Assembly: GCA_965226785.1 (NCBI GenBank)
Contig: CBDDEC010000004.1
Location: 310,001-374,000, forward strand
Direction of reading: 5' to 3'
From: CBDDEC01 sp965226785
Lineage (GTDB): Bacteria > Chloroflexota > Dehalococcoidia > UBA2979
DNA length: 64,000 bases
Positions 1-9,116 of this stretch are shown here, one piece after another. The notes beneath the pieces were generated by a model, which made no database searches, was not told where the DNA came from, and worked only from the letters and a program-made list of their open reading frames with translations. How positions within the stretch are numbered: the stretch's first letter is position 1; the number at the start of each line of letters is the position of its first letter. The translations under genes and the position numbers were made by a program.

Positions 1-1059
1 GGACTCGAGTTGCTCCTCGTAGTTGAGGAACACCGGCGGCCGCGACAGCTTCAGCCGAGGGTGCACCAGGCCCATCTCGTAGTAGTTCGTGTTGCGGATC
101 GCCGCCATCAAGTGCCGGCGCGTGGGGCCGGGCGAATGCAGTTCCGCGTCGAGGCCGAAGCCCTCTGCGGCGTGCGCCACCTTGAGGCCGCCTGTGATGC
201 CGCCGTCGTAGTCGGGGTCGACCCGCACGAAGTCGGTACCGTCCGCGACGATGAAGTCGACGTGCATCTCTACCCCTCGGATGTGCTCGGTCTGCAGCAG
301 CGGAGTGCTGATCAACTCGCGCAGCTTGCGGTGACCGAAGGCGGAGACGCCGCCGTCGCGGTACGGATCCTCGAGCCAGAGATAGCCGTACTCGTCGCAT
401 GCCTTCCCGACCTTGTAGGCGTCCGCGAACGTCATCAGCGTGCTCGCCGGGTCGAGCATCAGGTCCATCTTCCCGCCGACGCGACGAGCCACCGCTTCCA
501 TGAGGTCAAGACGCTTCCGCAGCGTGGCGTCGCGCCACCAGTGGATCTTGTACGCGGGGTAGCCCATCTCCAGGCACTGCTCGGCGAAGTCGGCATAGGC
601 CTCGGGCGTGCTCAGGCCATCGGGCTCGTCGTCTCCCACCGTCGTGCTGGCGTAGCACGGGAGGTCCGTGCAGAACTCGCCCAGCAGCTGGTACACCGGC
701 GCGTCGAAGAACTTGCCGGCGATGTCCCAGAGCGCCATGTCGACCTGTGACATCCCCATCCGCGCCTGCTGCTTCAGCGACAGCTTGGCGTCGTTGTAGA
801 ACCGCTCGCGCGCCAACGCGCTGCGCCCGAGCAGCGCGTGCGCGACGTTGGCCACGCCCGCCAGCTCCGAGGCGTTCCCACCCACGTATTCGCCGGTGAT
901 GCCGAGGTCCGTCTCGACGGACAGCAGCCGCCCGGTTCGCGTCAGCCGGCCGCCCTTGCGGTACATCGGCATGCGCGTCTCTCGGTGCGGTTCGATGTCC
1001 TGGAGCTCGTAGCTGAACTCCGTGATCTCGATCTTCGTGACGATCGGGGGCCGATCCAT
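1..1059 (-). CDS. Enolase-superfamily enzyme (mandelate racemase/muconate lactonizing type), 3' end cut by the window
   Basis: The minus strand reads open from an ATG at 1059 to the window edge (353 codons, no stop), so the C-terminus is missing. The protein starts MDRPPIVTKIEIT, the usual capping-domain opening. A TIM-barrel half follows with a YKIHWW lysine motif, metal-ligand candidates in LMLDPAS and WLEDPYRDGG, and a later DPDYDGGITGG segment, as expected for acid-sugar dehydratases and related members. Family chemistry is Mg-dependent abstraction of a proton alpha to a carboxylate; the substrate cannot be read from sequence. A GGAG lies about 7 nt before the ATG. It faces the same way as the epimerase at 1116-2090, 56 nt upstream, so the two may be co-transcribed. 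Confidence 0.87.
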   Translation of the reverse strand, partial: MDRPPIVTKIEITEFSYELQDIEPHRETRMPMYRKGGRLTRTGRLLSVETDLGITGEYVGGNASELAGVANVAHALLGRSALARERFYNDAKLSLKQQARMGMSQVDMALWDIAGKFFDAPVYQLLGEFCTDLPCYASTTVGDDEPDGLSTPEAYADFAEQCLEMGYPAYKIHWWRDATLRKRLDLMEAVARRVGGKMDLMLDPASTLMTFADAYKVGKACDEYGYLWLEDPYRDGGVSAFGHRKLRELISTPLLQTEHIRGVEMHVDFIVADGTDFVRVDPDYDGGITGGLKVAHAAEGFGLDAELHSPGPTRRHLMAAIRNTNYYEMGLVHPRLKLSRPPVFLNYEEQLES

Positions 1060-1115
1060 GGTCTGACTCCGTGTTGCGACTGATCGTTGGCGTCAGCGCA
1101 CACTAGCGGAGTCCG

Positions 1116-2090
1116 CTACTCCTCGGCCGCTCGTGTCTCTCGCTCCCAGGCGATCGTGCGCTGCAGCGCCTTCCGGAACGGCACGCGTTCTGCGTAGCCC
1201 AACTCGCACCGGATCCTCGAGGAGTCAGCCGCCATCTGCTGGCGGTAGTCGATCGGCGCACGGCGGTCAGCCGGGATCTGCTCGTCCGGCACGACCTCGA
1301 TCGTCCCGGCCCAGCCGGCCTCCTCGCCCAGCGCGGTCACGAGTTCCTGCCGTGTCCGCGTGTTCTGCTCGGCGACGTGGTACACGCCTTCGGCGGCCTG
1401 GTGCGTCGCGGTCAGCGCCAGCGCTCGTCCGATGTCCTCGACGTAGCCCATCGCGAAGCGCCAGGCCGCCTCGGACGCGCCGAGGGTGAGCGTGGCGTCA
1501 CCGCGGTCCATCGCGGCGAGCTCGCGGACCATCCGGTGCTGGGCGTCGCGCGGTCCATAGACCGCGGGCAGACGTAGCGCCACCGCTTCGAGGTGGGGCC
1601 ATTCGAGCACCACGCGCTCGACCTCGATCTTCTCGTAGTCGTCGATCGGGAACTCCGACTCGCGACCGCTCCCGCGGTATGGATAGAGATAACGCCGCAG
1701 CGGAGAGTCTTCGGTCAGCGCACCCTCGAGTGGCGGCCCGTCCTCGCGGCCTTGCAGGTGGTCGTAGGCGCGGTAGACGTCCATGCTGCTCGCGACCACC
1801 CACCGTCGAACGTCGCCGGCGATTGCCTCCACGGCGGCCCGCGCCGACGCCTTCGTCATCGCAAACATGTCGACGACGACCTCCGGCCGCCAGCCGGCCA
1901 GCTCCGAGGTATGCGCCCCGATCTCCTTGCGGTCCAGCAGGAGCTCGTCGACGCCGAGCGGGACCTCGGCGTCTCCACCACCGGCCGACGCACCGCGGTG
2001 CACGACTGCGAGGTCGTGGCCATCCTCGACGAGCGCTGCCACCAGGGCCCGACCGATAAACCGCGTGCCGCCGAGGACCATCACCCGCAT
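1116..2090 (-). CDS. NAD(P)-dependent epimerase/dehydratase-like (extended SDR) protein
   Basis: A 324-residue protein beginning MRVMVLGGTRFIG, a Rossmann Gly motif at residues 7-13 typical of extended SDRs that bind NAD(P) and act on nucleotide sugars or related substrates. The active-site region is atypical: the segment near residue 150 reads DDYEKIEVER, which resembles the variant seen in cell-wall epimerase relatives and isoflavone-reductase-like proteins. Length is normal for the family. It precedes the partial enolase-superfamily gene on the same strand. The start codon is preceded only by a weak GAGGTGG. Substrate unknown. Confidence 0.85.
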   Translation of the reverse strand: MRVMVLGGTRFIGRALVAALVEDGHDLAVVHRGASAGGGDAEVPLGVDELLLDRKEIGAHTSELAGWRPEVVVDMFAMTKASARAAVEAIAGDVRRWVVASSMDVYRAYDHLQGREDGPPLEGALTEDSPLRRYLYPYRGSGRESEFPIDDYEKIEVERVVLEWPHLEAVALRLPAVYGPRDAQHRMVRELAAMDRGDATLTLGASEAAWRFAMGYVEDIGRALALTATHQAAEGVYHVAEQNTRTRQELVTALGEEAGWAGTIEVVPDEQIPADRRAPIDYRQQMAADSSRIRCELGYAERVPFRKALQRTIAWERETRAAEE

Positions 2091-2143
2091 GCGGCGACGC
2101 TACCACCTCGGCGCTACGCTGCATCTGGTGGTGGAGGTGCGGT

Positions 2144-2519
2144 GTGGCAGGGTGGCGTGAGTTCGAAGAGCGGCTGGCCTCGGATCCACCCGATCGTTGT
2201 CGTCTTCGTCGGCGACGACCTCGAGTTTTCGATCGGCAGCCAGACGCCGAAGTTCGGCGACCTCCAGCGCGATGGACGCTGCGCGCTGCACTCGCCGCAC
2301 CTCAACGCCGACGACGAGGAGTTCTTCGTGCGCGGCCGGGTCATCCCGCGCAACGACGAGGCGGGGCGAGCGCGCTTCGATGCGGCGGCCCCATACGCGC
2401 TCAAGGAGCACGAGTTCGTCTACGCCATGGACCTCGACCGGGTGCTCTGGACGCGGTGGTTCCACCCGGGACAGCCCGATACGCGTCCGATCCGCGAGCT
2501 GTGGCGCGCTGAGGCGTGA
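2144..2519 (+). pseudogene. Pyridoxamine-5'-phosphate-oxidase-like protein, internally deleted and frameshifted
   Basis: A GTG at 2144 begins MAGWREFEERL, the usual N-terminus of small FMN/F420-binding split-barrel proteins. The body of the fold (GWPRIHPIVVVFVGDDL, SQTPKFGDLQRDG, ALHSPH) continues in the +1 frame to the stop at 2519. Roughly 20-30 residues that normally join these parts, including the first beta strands, are absent. A GTG at 2157 in the body frame could still yield a truncated protein of about 120 residues starting VSSKSGWPRIHP. Because both sequence and frame are lost, this is not a simple single-base error. It is divergent from the epimerase, with 53 bp between starts. Confidence 0.6.
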
Positions 2520-2536
2520 GGATGTGTCGTCGACGG

Positions 2537-3115
2537 CTAGTCCGACAGGTGTGACAGCGTCTCTTCGAACGACTGTACGTCCTGGTGCATCACGAGCAGG
2601 TCGTACGTCGTGCCATCGGTGTCGACGACCTGATCCGCCAGCACCGCCAGCGGGACGAAGCCGAGGCGGCGGAACACCCGGATCGCCGCCAGCTGATCTA
2701 GCGTCATGTTCGCGATCACGCGCCGTACGCCGAGGTCCGCGGCGACCCGGAACGCCTCGGTGGTGAGCAGACGACCGAGGCCGAGGCCGCGCGCTGCCTC
2801 GCCGACGACCACGCGAATCTCGGCGACGTGTCGGTTCCACGATGTCGGCGCGCGCACCACGGATCCGAAGCCAAGGATGCCCTCGTCACCTTCCGCCAGG
2901 ATGACGCCGGCGTAGCCCATGAGGATCTCGTCGATCCAGCTGTTCAGCCCCTCGATCTCCGTGATGTCGGTGGGCAGGAACATCAGATCGTGCATCGGAA
3001 CGGAACGCACGAACGCCAGCAACGCCTGAGCATCGTCGCTGTCCATGTAGCGCAGGTTCACGCTGCGGCCATTGATGTCAGCTGAGCGTAGGCTCGCAGT
3101 CGGCCGATCGGTCAT
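2537..3115 (-). CDS. GNAT-family N-acetyltransferase
   Basis: 192 residues from the ATG at 3115 (MTDRPTASLRS), chosen because GAGGGGACC lies about 9 nt upstream; an in-frame start at 3160 would add 15 unlikely residues. The acetyl-CoA-binding segment is clear: HVAEIRVVVGEAARGLGLGRLL holds the beta-4 strand and the R/Q-x-x-G-x-G/A motif (ARGLGLG), followed by a helix and the late motif AAIRVFRRLGFVPLA. These are hallmarks of GCN5-related acetyltransferases, which move an acetyl group from acetyl-CoA to an amine. The acceptor is not predictable. Convergent with the gene ending at 2519. Confidence 0.87.
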   Translation of the reverse strand: MTDRPTASLRSADINGRSVNLRYMDSDDAQALLAFVRSVPMHDLMFLPTDITEIEGLNSWIDEILMGYAGVILAEGDEGILGFGSVVRAPTSWNRHVAEIRVVVGEAARGLGLGRLLTTEAFRVAADLGVRRVIANMTLDQLAAIRVFRRLGFVPLAVLADQVVDTDGTTYDLLVMHQDVQSFEETLSHLSD

Positions 3116-3272
3116 GGCGATGGTCCCCTCGACGCCGGGGCAGCGATGGGTCGCCAGCACCTTACTGCACCCGACGTTCGGCGCGGTGAGCAGTGTTCAG
3201 GACCCCTGGCACCTATGCTGCGCCGAGGCTCCGACCAGGCGGAGCCGTCGATCAGCCGTCGAGGAGGACGCA

Positions 3273-4019
3273 ATGCTGCAGGATCTGACCGGGCAGGTCG
3301 CATGGATCACGGGCGCCGGCACCGGGATCGGCGAAGCAGGCGCGATCAAGCTCGCCGAGGCCCGCTGCAAGGTCGTGCTCTCCGGCCGGCGCGCTGAGCA
3401 CCTCGACCGTGTCGCGCGGCAGATCGAGGCCGCCGGCGGCGAGGCTGTTGTCGAGCCACTCGATGTCCTCGCGCAGCCCGCTGTCGCGGCCGTCGTCGAC
3501 CGCATCGTCGAACGCTTCGGGCGTCTCGACATCGGTGTCTTCAGCGCTGGTGTGAACGTCAAGGACCGCAACTGGCCGGTTGTCACGCCCGAGGGCTGGA
3601 ACCAGGTGATCGGTATCGACCTCGACGGCGCGTTCTACTGTTGTCATGCGGTGCTGCCCGTGATGCGCGAGCAGGGCGGCGGGCTCGTGATCAACATCTC
3701 GTCGATGGCCGCGAAGGGCGTCAGTCCCCTCACCGGGCCCGCCTACACCGCCGCCAAGCACGCCATGAACGCGATGACGGCGTCGCTGCTGATCGAGGAG
3801 CGCAACAACGGCATCCGCGCTACCGCGATCTGCCCCGGCGAGGTCGCGACGCCGATCCTCGATCAGCGGCCGGTGCCCGTCAGCGCCGAGGACCAGGCGC
3901 GCATCCTCCAGGGCGAAGACCTCGGCGAGTTGATTCTCTTCGTCGCGCAGCAGCCGCCCTCGGTCACGCTCAACGAGGTCCTGATCACGCCGACGTACAA
4001 CCGCTTCGCCGCCGGATAG
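3273..4019 (+). CDS. Short-chain dehydrogenase/reductase (SDR)
   Basis: 248 residues. The ATG at 3273 has a strong GAGGAGG at 3261-3267, which decides the start over several upstream in-frame codons. The cofactor motif TGAGTGIG lies at residues 13-20, the NAG-like variant SAGVNV near 91, the catalytic Ser in NISSMA near 143, and the Tyr-Lys pair in AYTAAK at 158/162. All are classical SDR features for NAD(P)-dependent alcohol/ketone interconversion. Divergent from the GNAT gene with about 160 bp between starts. The CoA-transferase at 4054-5256 converges on it, so the substrate is not suggested by context. Confidence 0.9.
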   Translation: MLQDLTGQVAWITGAGTGIGEAGAIKLAEARCKVVLSGRRAEHLDRVARQIEAAGGEAVVEPLDVLAQPAVAAVVDRIVERFGRLDIGVFSAGVNVKDRNWPVVTPEGWNQVIGIDLDGAFYCCHAVLPVMREQGGGLVINISSMAAKGVSPLTGPAYTAAKHAMNAMTASLLIEERNNGIRATAICPGEVATPILDQRPVPVSAEDQARILQGEDLGELILFVAQQPPSVTLNEVLITPTYNRFAAG

Positions 4020-4053
4020 CCTCGGCGGCGTGCGTTCGGCGCGTCGCCGCGCG

Positions 4054-5256
4054 CTACGGCGCCTCCTCGTCGGGGGTGATCACCACCCCGGCGTCGAGGA
4101 GCGTGGCGACCTCGTCGTCGGCAAAGCCGGCCTCCGCCAGGATCGCCCGCGAGTGCTCTCCCGGATGGACCGGAGCGTGCATGCGGACCGACGCCGGGCT
4201 CGCGGAGAACTGCGCCGGGGGTCCGTGCGTGGCGATGGAGCCCCAAACCGGGTGGTCCGTCTCCTGGACATAACCATTGGCGATCGCCTGTGGGTCGTGC
4301 CGGATCGCCTCGTAGTCCTGCACGATCGTGCAGGGGATGTCAGCCTCCCGTAACCGCTCGATCCAGTCGTCGGCCGGGTGCTGAATCACCTGCGCGTCGA
4401 TGCGCTCCACCAGCGCGCCGATGTTGGTGCCGCGTGCCTCGGGCGTGGCGAAACGCTCGTCGCTGACCAGCTCTTCGAGGTCCAGCGCCGCCGCTAATCG
4501 TGGATAGTGACGGGCCTCGAGGAATCCGAACGCGATCCACCGGCCGTCGAGGCAGAGCGCGCGATGGCTCAGCACGCCCGACGATCTGCCCGGCGGTGAG
4601 AGTTCGTGGTCATTCCAGACGCGCGCGACGTGGATGCCCTGCAGCGCGATCTGCGATCCGTAGAGCGAGACATCGACCTTCTGTCCCTCGCCGGTGCGCA
4701 GGCGGTGGACCAGCGCCGCGAGCACGCCATAGGCCAGCATCGAGCCGCCGGTCTGGTCGGCGATGCCCGGCTGCGCGCCGTGCGGCGTCTCGCCCTCGGT
4801 CGTCGTGAACGCCATCAAGCCGCCGGCCGCCTGCGCGATGTTGTCGTAGCCGGGATCGAACGCCCGCGGCCCCTGCGGCCCGTACATGCTCCCCGAGGCG
4901 AAGATGAGGTCGGGTCGCAGCTCACGTAGCCGCTCGTATCCGATGCCGAGGCGGTCCATCGTGCCCGGCCGGAAGTTCTCCGCGACGACATCGACGTGCG
5001 GCGCGAGCCGCTCCACCACCTCCACGCCGCCGGGGCGCGAGAGGTCTAGGCAGAGGCTGCGCTTGTTGCGGTTGAGCGACTCGAAGTACGACGAGTACCC
5101 GCTGAGGTGCCGCCCCAGCGTGCGGCCCGGGTCGCCGCCCGGCTGCTCGATCTTCCACACGTCCGCGCCCAGGTCCGCCAGCTGCACGGTGCCGAACGTG
5201 CCCTGCTGGAAGCGCGTGAAGTCGAGGATGCGCACACCGTCGAGCGGGCCGGTCAT
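4054..5256 (-). CDS. CaiB/BaiF (family III) CoA-transferase
   Basis: 400 residues with the family III opening GVRILDFTRFQQGTFGT, then ADLGADVWKIEQPGGDPGR and NRNKRSLCLDL, the CoA-binding N-terminal segments of formyl-CoA transferase and alpha-methylacyl-CoA racemase relatives. The catalytic Asp is supplied by GIADQTGG (about residue 170), which normally forms the acyl-aspartyl anhydride. It moves CoA between carboxylic acids or racemises acyl-CoAs; substrate unknown. It is followed on the same strand, upstream in coordinates, by a P450 (50 bp gap), consistent with a small catabolic operon. Confidence 0.9.
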   Translation of the reverse strand: MTGPLDGVRILDFTRFQQGTFGTVQLADLGADVWKIEQPGGDPGRTLGRHLSGYSSYFESLNRNKRSLCLDLSRPGGVEVVERLAPHVDVVAENFRPGTMDRLGIGYERLRELRPDLIFASGSMYGPQGPRAFDPGYDNIAQAAGGLMAFTTTEGETPHGAQPGIADQTGGSMLAYGVLAALVHRLRTGEGQKVDVSLYGSQIALQGIHVARVWNDHELSPPGRSSGVLSHRALCLDGRWIAFGFLEARHYPRLAAALDLEELVSDERFATPEARGTNIGALVERIDAQVIQHPADDWIERLREADIPCTIVQDYEAIRHDPQAIANGYVQETDHPVWGSIATHGPPAQFSASPASVRMHAPVHPGEHSRAILAEAGFADDEVATLLDAGVVITPDEEAP

Positions 5257-5306
5257 TGTCCGCCTCCTCGATCCTGTGCGCGTGGAACCCGGTGGTCGCT
5301 CCTATC

Positions 5307-6563
5307 CTACCGCCGAGGTGTCACCCGCAGCGGCAGAGAGCGCAGCCCCCGGAACGCGCCGCCGCCACGCCACTCGAGGCGGTGGTAGGGCACCGCCAGC
5401 TCGATCTCCTCGTAGCGCTCGAACAGCCGCTCCAGGCCGATCCGCGCCTCGTTCCGGGCCAGCGTCGCGCCGAGGCAGAAGTGGATGCCGCCGCCGAACG
5501 ACTGGTGAGGAATGGCCTCGCGCGTCACATCGAACTCGTGCGGATCCTCGAAGACCTCGGGGTCGCGATTCGCGCCCAGGAGCGACACGTTCACGCTCGC
5601 GTGCTCCGGCAGCGGACAGCCGCCCACCTCGCCGCTCGCTCCCGTCATGCGTCCGCTCTCCAGCACCGGCGGCGTGTAGCGCAGCATCTCCTCGACGGCG
5701 TTCGCCATGACCGAGGGGTCTTCGCGCAGCTTCGCGACCTCCTGCGGATGCGACAGCAGGACGGCGAGGCCGTTGCCCATGAGATCCGTGGTCGTCAGGT
5801 TCCCTGCGAGGAGCAGCAGGTTGAGCATCGTCAGCACTTCGTCGTGCGACATGCGGTCGCCCTCGTCTTCAGCCTCGATCAGCGCCGACATCAGGTCGTC
5901 GCGCGGGTCCTCGCGACGTTCGCTGACGGCACGATCGAAGTACGAGCGGAGCGACTCGGTCGCCGCGCGTCCGACACGGATACGCTGCACGTCGTCCGGG
6001 TCGATCGCCGAGTTGTTGATCGAGAGCGACCACTCCTTGAACTGATCGCGCTCCTCCGGCGGGACACCGAGCATCGTCGCGACCACCATCGCCGGGAGCG
6101 GGTCAGCGACCGTGCGCATGAAGTCGATCTCGGTCTCGCCCTCAACCTCGTCGAGCAGCCCGTCCGCGATCTCCTCGATCTGCGGGGACATCGCGTCCAC
6201 GGCGCGTGGCGTGAACGCGCGGTTCACGAGGTTGCGCAGCCGCCCGTGCTCCGGGTCGTCGAGGCCGAGGATGCTGGGCTGCTCGCCCAGCCGCTCGTTC
6301 TCCTCGGGCAGCACGCCGAGGCGACGCGGGTCCTCCGCGCCGAGCTTGCGCACGTCGAGGAAGTTGTCGCGGTCGCGGAGGACGCCCCGCACGTCGTCGT
6401 AGTGCGTCATCACGTACCGCGTCGTGCCGAGGCGGTCGATGCGGTGGTGGATGCGGCCATCAGCATGCATTTCCTGCAGCACGCCATGCGGGTCGGCAAC
6501 GTAGTCAACGTTCTCCGGTTCGTAGCCATCCGGGACATGCGGTGCTCGTGCTTCGTCGGTCAT
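5307..6563 (-). CDS. Cytochrome P450
   Basis: 418 residues, normal for a soluble bacterial class I P450. The heme-ligand motif is FGGGIHFCLGA with the axial Cys near residue 363. The I-helix carries AGNLTTTD, the oxygen-activation segment. The region VEEMLRYTPPV, where a bacterial P450 has its E-x-x-R core, is present. Bacterial P450s of this type hydroxylate terpenoids, steroids or fatty acids using electrons from a ferredoxin/reductase pair, none of which is encoded next door. Lies between an MFS gene and a CoA-transferase on the same strand, suggesting hydrophobic substrate catabolism. Confidence 0.93.
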   Translation of the reverse strand: MTDEARAPHVPDGYEPENVDYVADPHGVLQEMHADGRIHHRIDRLGTTRYVMTHYDDVRGVLRDRDNFLDVRKLGAEDPRRLGVLPEENERLGEQPSILGLDDPEHGRLRNLVNRAFTPRAVDAMSPQIEEIADGLLDEVEGETEIDFMRTVADPLPAMVVATMLGVPPEERDQFKEWSLSINNSAIDPDDVQRIRVGRAATESLRSYFDRAVSERREDPRDDLMSALIEAEDEGDRMSHDEVLTMLNLLLLAGNLTTTDLMGNGLAVLLSHPQEVAKLREDPSVMANAVEEMLRYTPPVLESGRMTGASGEVGGCPLPEHASVNVSLLGANRDPEVFEDPHEFDVTREAIPHQSFGGGIHFCLGATLARNEARIGLERLFERYEEIELAVPYHRLEWRGGGAFRGLRSLPLRVTPRR

Positions 6564-6615
6564 CGTTCGCTCCGATCCGTCGTTGAGCCGAATCTGCGCG
6601 AACGATTGCCGGATG

Positions 6616-7893
6616 TCAACGAACCTGTTCGCTCGCCGCTGGCGCCTCGGCGCCTCGCTGCAGTGCTTCGCGGTGCTCGCCGAGCCGCCACAGCTCAGGC
6701 GTCAGCGTCGAGAGCGCGGCGATCGAGACGGCCAGCAGCACTCCTGCGATCAGCGTGGTGGTCTCGACGCCGATCTGCGCCGCGACTGCGCCCTGAACGA
6801 GCAGCGCGAAGGGGAGGACGCCGATGGACAGCATGAGCACGCCCATCACACGGCCGCGCATCTCCTCGGGCGACTGCAGCAGGATCAGCGTGCTCTGCAG
6901 CACGCCGAAACCGGCGCCGGCGATGCCGACGAGGAACATCAGCAGCACGCCGAAGAGGAAGAGGTCGAGCAGCGCGAAGGCGGCGAGCAGTGCGCCGAAC
7001 GCGGCCGTCGCGCCGAGGAACAACCGGCCCTTGCGCGCGAAGTCGCCGAGGCCGGCGATCGCCAGCGCACCGACGAGCGCCCCGATGCCGTTCGCGGCCA
7101 CGAGCACACCGAGGCCGGTCGCGCCGACGTCATAGATCTCCTCGGCGAAGACGGGCATGAAGCCTTGCACCACCGGCCACGCGAAGAGGTTGGCGGCGAC
7201 GCTGGCGAGTAAGACCGTGGCGATGCCACGGTGCGATACGGCGAACCGGAAGCCTTCCGCGAGGTCGGCGAGGACGTTGTGCATGACAGTGGTGGTGGAG
7301 CGCTCGATCTCTCTGAGCGGCAACAGGAACAGCAGCCCCGGCACGTACCACGCGGCCGAGAACCAGAGCGCCACGTCCGCTCCGGCCTCAGTGATGACCC
7401 ATCCGGCGAGGGCCGGCGCGACGATGCGGCTGCCGAACAAGGCCGCCATGTTGAGCCCGTTCGCGCTCGACAGACGTTCGGGGCCGACCAGATCCATGAT
7501 CAACGTGAAGCGCACTGGCTGCAGCGGCGACTGCATCGATCCGATGAGCAGGCCGGCGAGCAGGAGCTGCCAGAACTGCACCTCGCCAAAGGAAGCCAGC
7601 GCCGCGATGGCGACGCCGATGCCCAGCGCCAGGGCGACTGAGGTACGAAGCGCCCTCGGTCGGTCCAGCCGGTCGGCGATCATGCCGCCGATCGGACCCG
7701 TGAGCATCGGCGCGAACCGCGCGGCCGTGAACGCAGCGACCGCGAACTCCGAGTCCGTGATCTCGAACGCGAGCCAGCCGAGCACCACGGTCTGCGCCCA
7801 GAAGCCGCTGAAAAAGAACGTGCTGCTGAGCCAGAGGCTGCGGAACGCGCGATCGGACAGCGGCGCCAGCGCCGAACTCGTGCCGAGCCTCAT
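6616..7893 (-). CDS. Major facilitator superfamily transporter (MFS_3-like)
   Basis: 425 residues with about 12 hydrophobic segments and a central loop near residues 195-215 (REIERSTTTVMHNV). The inner motif between TM2 and TM3 (GGMIADRLDRPRALR) matches the MFS GxxaDRxGRR signature. The N-terminal pattern SDRAFRSLWLSSTFFFSGFWAQ is typical of enterobactin-exporter-like MFS_3 proteins. It likely exports or imports a small hydrophobic compound by proton coupling. It lies 53 bp upstream (on the minus strand) of the P450 gene and may share its transcript. Confidence 0.88.
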   Translation of the reverse strand: MRLGTSSALAPLSDRAFRSLWLSSTFFFSGFWAQTVVLGWLAFEITDSEFAVAAFTAARFAPMLTGPIGGMIADRLDRPRALRTSVALALGIGVAIAALASFGEVQFWQLLLAGLLIGSMQSPLQPVRFTLIMDLVGPERLSSANGLNMAALFGSRIVAPALAGWVITEAGADVALWFSAAWYVPGLLFLLPLREIERSTTTVMHNVLADLAEGFRFAVSHRGIATVLLASVAANLFAWPVVQGFMPVFAEEIYDVGATGLGVLVAANGIGALVGALAIAGLGDFARKGRLFLGATAAFGALLAAFALLDLFLFGVLLMFLVGIAGAGFGVLQSTLILLQSPEEMRGRVMGVLMLSIGVLPFALLVQGAVAAQIGVETTTLIAGVLLAVSIAALSTLTPELWRLGEHREALQRGAEAPAASEQVR

Positions 7894-7946
7894 GGCATAT
7901 CCACTGGTTCGTCCGTCCGTTCGATTCTTAAGCCTTAGAGCGAGTC

Positions 7947-9113
7947 CTAGGCCGAGACCGCCTCTGCGGGCGCGCGCAGCTCCTCGATTGCGGTGATCAC
8001 GAACAGCCCGACCGCCACTACGCTCAACACCACGATGGGCTCCTCGTTGCGCACGAGATAGAGCGCGGCGGAGAGCAGCGCCAGCACACCTAGTCGAGGC
8101 CAGAGCAACCGGCGCGCGGTGCGCAGCCAGGCGAGCACGCCGGACCCGACGAAGAGCGCGAGGCCCCCGCCGAGGGCCAGCATGCTGCCCGGCTCGAGGT
8201 GCTCGCCCGGGTGCAGCGCCATCGCCTCGAAGGCCACGGCGACGCCGATCACGCCCCCCACCCAGAGGAAGTGGAGGAGGCTGTATACGTCACGCGCGAG
8301 CAGCACCACGTTGTCGCTCGGTTCGCGCTCGAGGTGTGCCTCGAGCGCGTCCTTGAGCCAGCCGAAGTATGTCCACCAGAGCAGCGAAGTGACGACGACC
8401 GCGCCGAGCGCCACACGCAGGATCTCGCCGGTGCGTTCCCCGTCCGCGACGATGATCCCAACGATGATCAGCGACTCGCCGAGGGCAATGATGACGAACA
8501 GTCCGTGGCGCTCCGCAAAGTGCGCCGTGCGTAGCCCCAAGTCTTCGAAGGTCGCGGCGACTGCCGTGGCTGCGACGTCGAGCACGACGGCAGCCAACCA
8601 CCACCAGCCTCGCACGTCAGCGTCTGCGAAGCCGCCCACGATCACCAGCAGCATCGCGGGGGCTGAAGCGATGGTGAAGCGCCGAATCGCAATCAACTGC
8701 TCGGTGTCGTAGCGGGCGACGACGAAGTAGATCCCCATGCCGAGCGCGCGCACTGCGACGTACGGCACCGCGAACCAGAGGCCACGGTCACCCTCGAACG
8801 CTTGCTCCACGGACGCAGCCATCAGGAATGCGACGGCCGTTGCCACTAAGGTGGTCAGTCGGAGGAAGCGATGGTCGGTATTCGAGGCGTTGAGAGCCCA
8901 GGTCCACTGCGTCCACGCCCACCACACCATCCAGAAGATCAGCAGCGACTTCGCGGCGCCTTCCCAGTCGAGGTGCTCGACAGCCAACGCCGTCACCTCG
9001 GTCAGCGCGAACACGAAGACGAGATCGAAGAACAGCTCGACGAAGGCGACGCCCTGGCCCTCCGGCGCGAGCAGCGGCCCCTCGGCGGGAGCGGCGGTCT
9101 GTGGCTGCGACAC
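7947..9113 (-). CDS. Low-temperature-requirement A (LtrA) family membrane protein
   Basis: 388 residues with about 10 transmembrane helices. The N-terminal FVELFFDLVFVFALTEVTAL and the central HFAERHGLFVIIALGESLIIVG are the two diagnostic LtrA blocks. The family is widespread in bacteria; its biochemical function is not established, although the name comes from a Listeria mutant unable to grow in the cold. The start lies 3 nt after the stop of the flavin oxidoreductase on the same strand, indicating translational coupling or a shared operon. Confidence 0.9.
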   Translation of the reverse strand: MSQPQTAAPAEGPLLAPEGQGVAFVELFFDLVFVFALTEVTALAVEHLDWEGAAKSLLIFWMVWWAWTQWTWALNASNTDHRFLRLTTLVATAVAFLMAASVEQAFEGDRGLWFAVPYVAVRALGMGIYFVVARYDTEQLIAIRRFTIASAPAMLLVIVGGFADADVRGWWWLAAVVLDVAATAVAATFEDLGLRTAHFAERHGLFVIIALGESLIIVGIIVADGERTGEILRVALGAVVVTSLLWWTYFGWLKDALEAHLEREPSDNVVLLARDVYSLLHFLWVGGVIGVAVAFEAMALHPGEHLEPGSMLALGGGLALFVGSGVLAWLRTARRLLWPRLGVLALLSAALYLVRNEEPIVVLSVVAVGLFVITAIEELRAPAEAVSA

Positions 9114-9116
9114 GGG

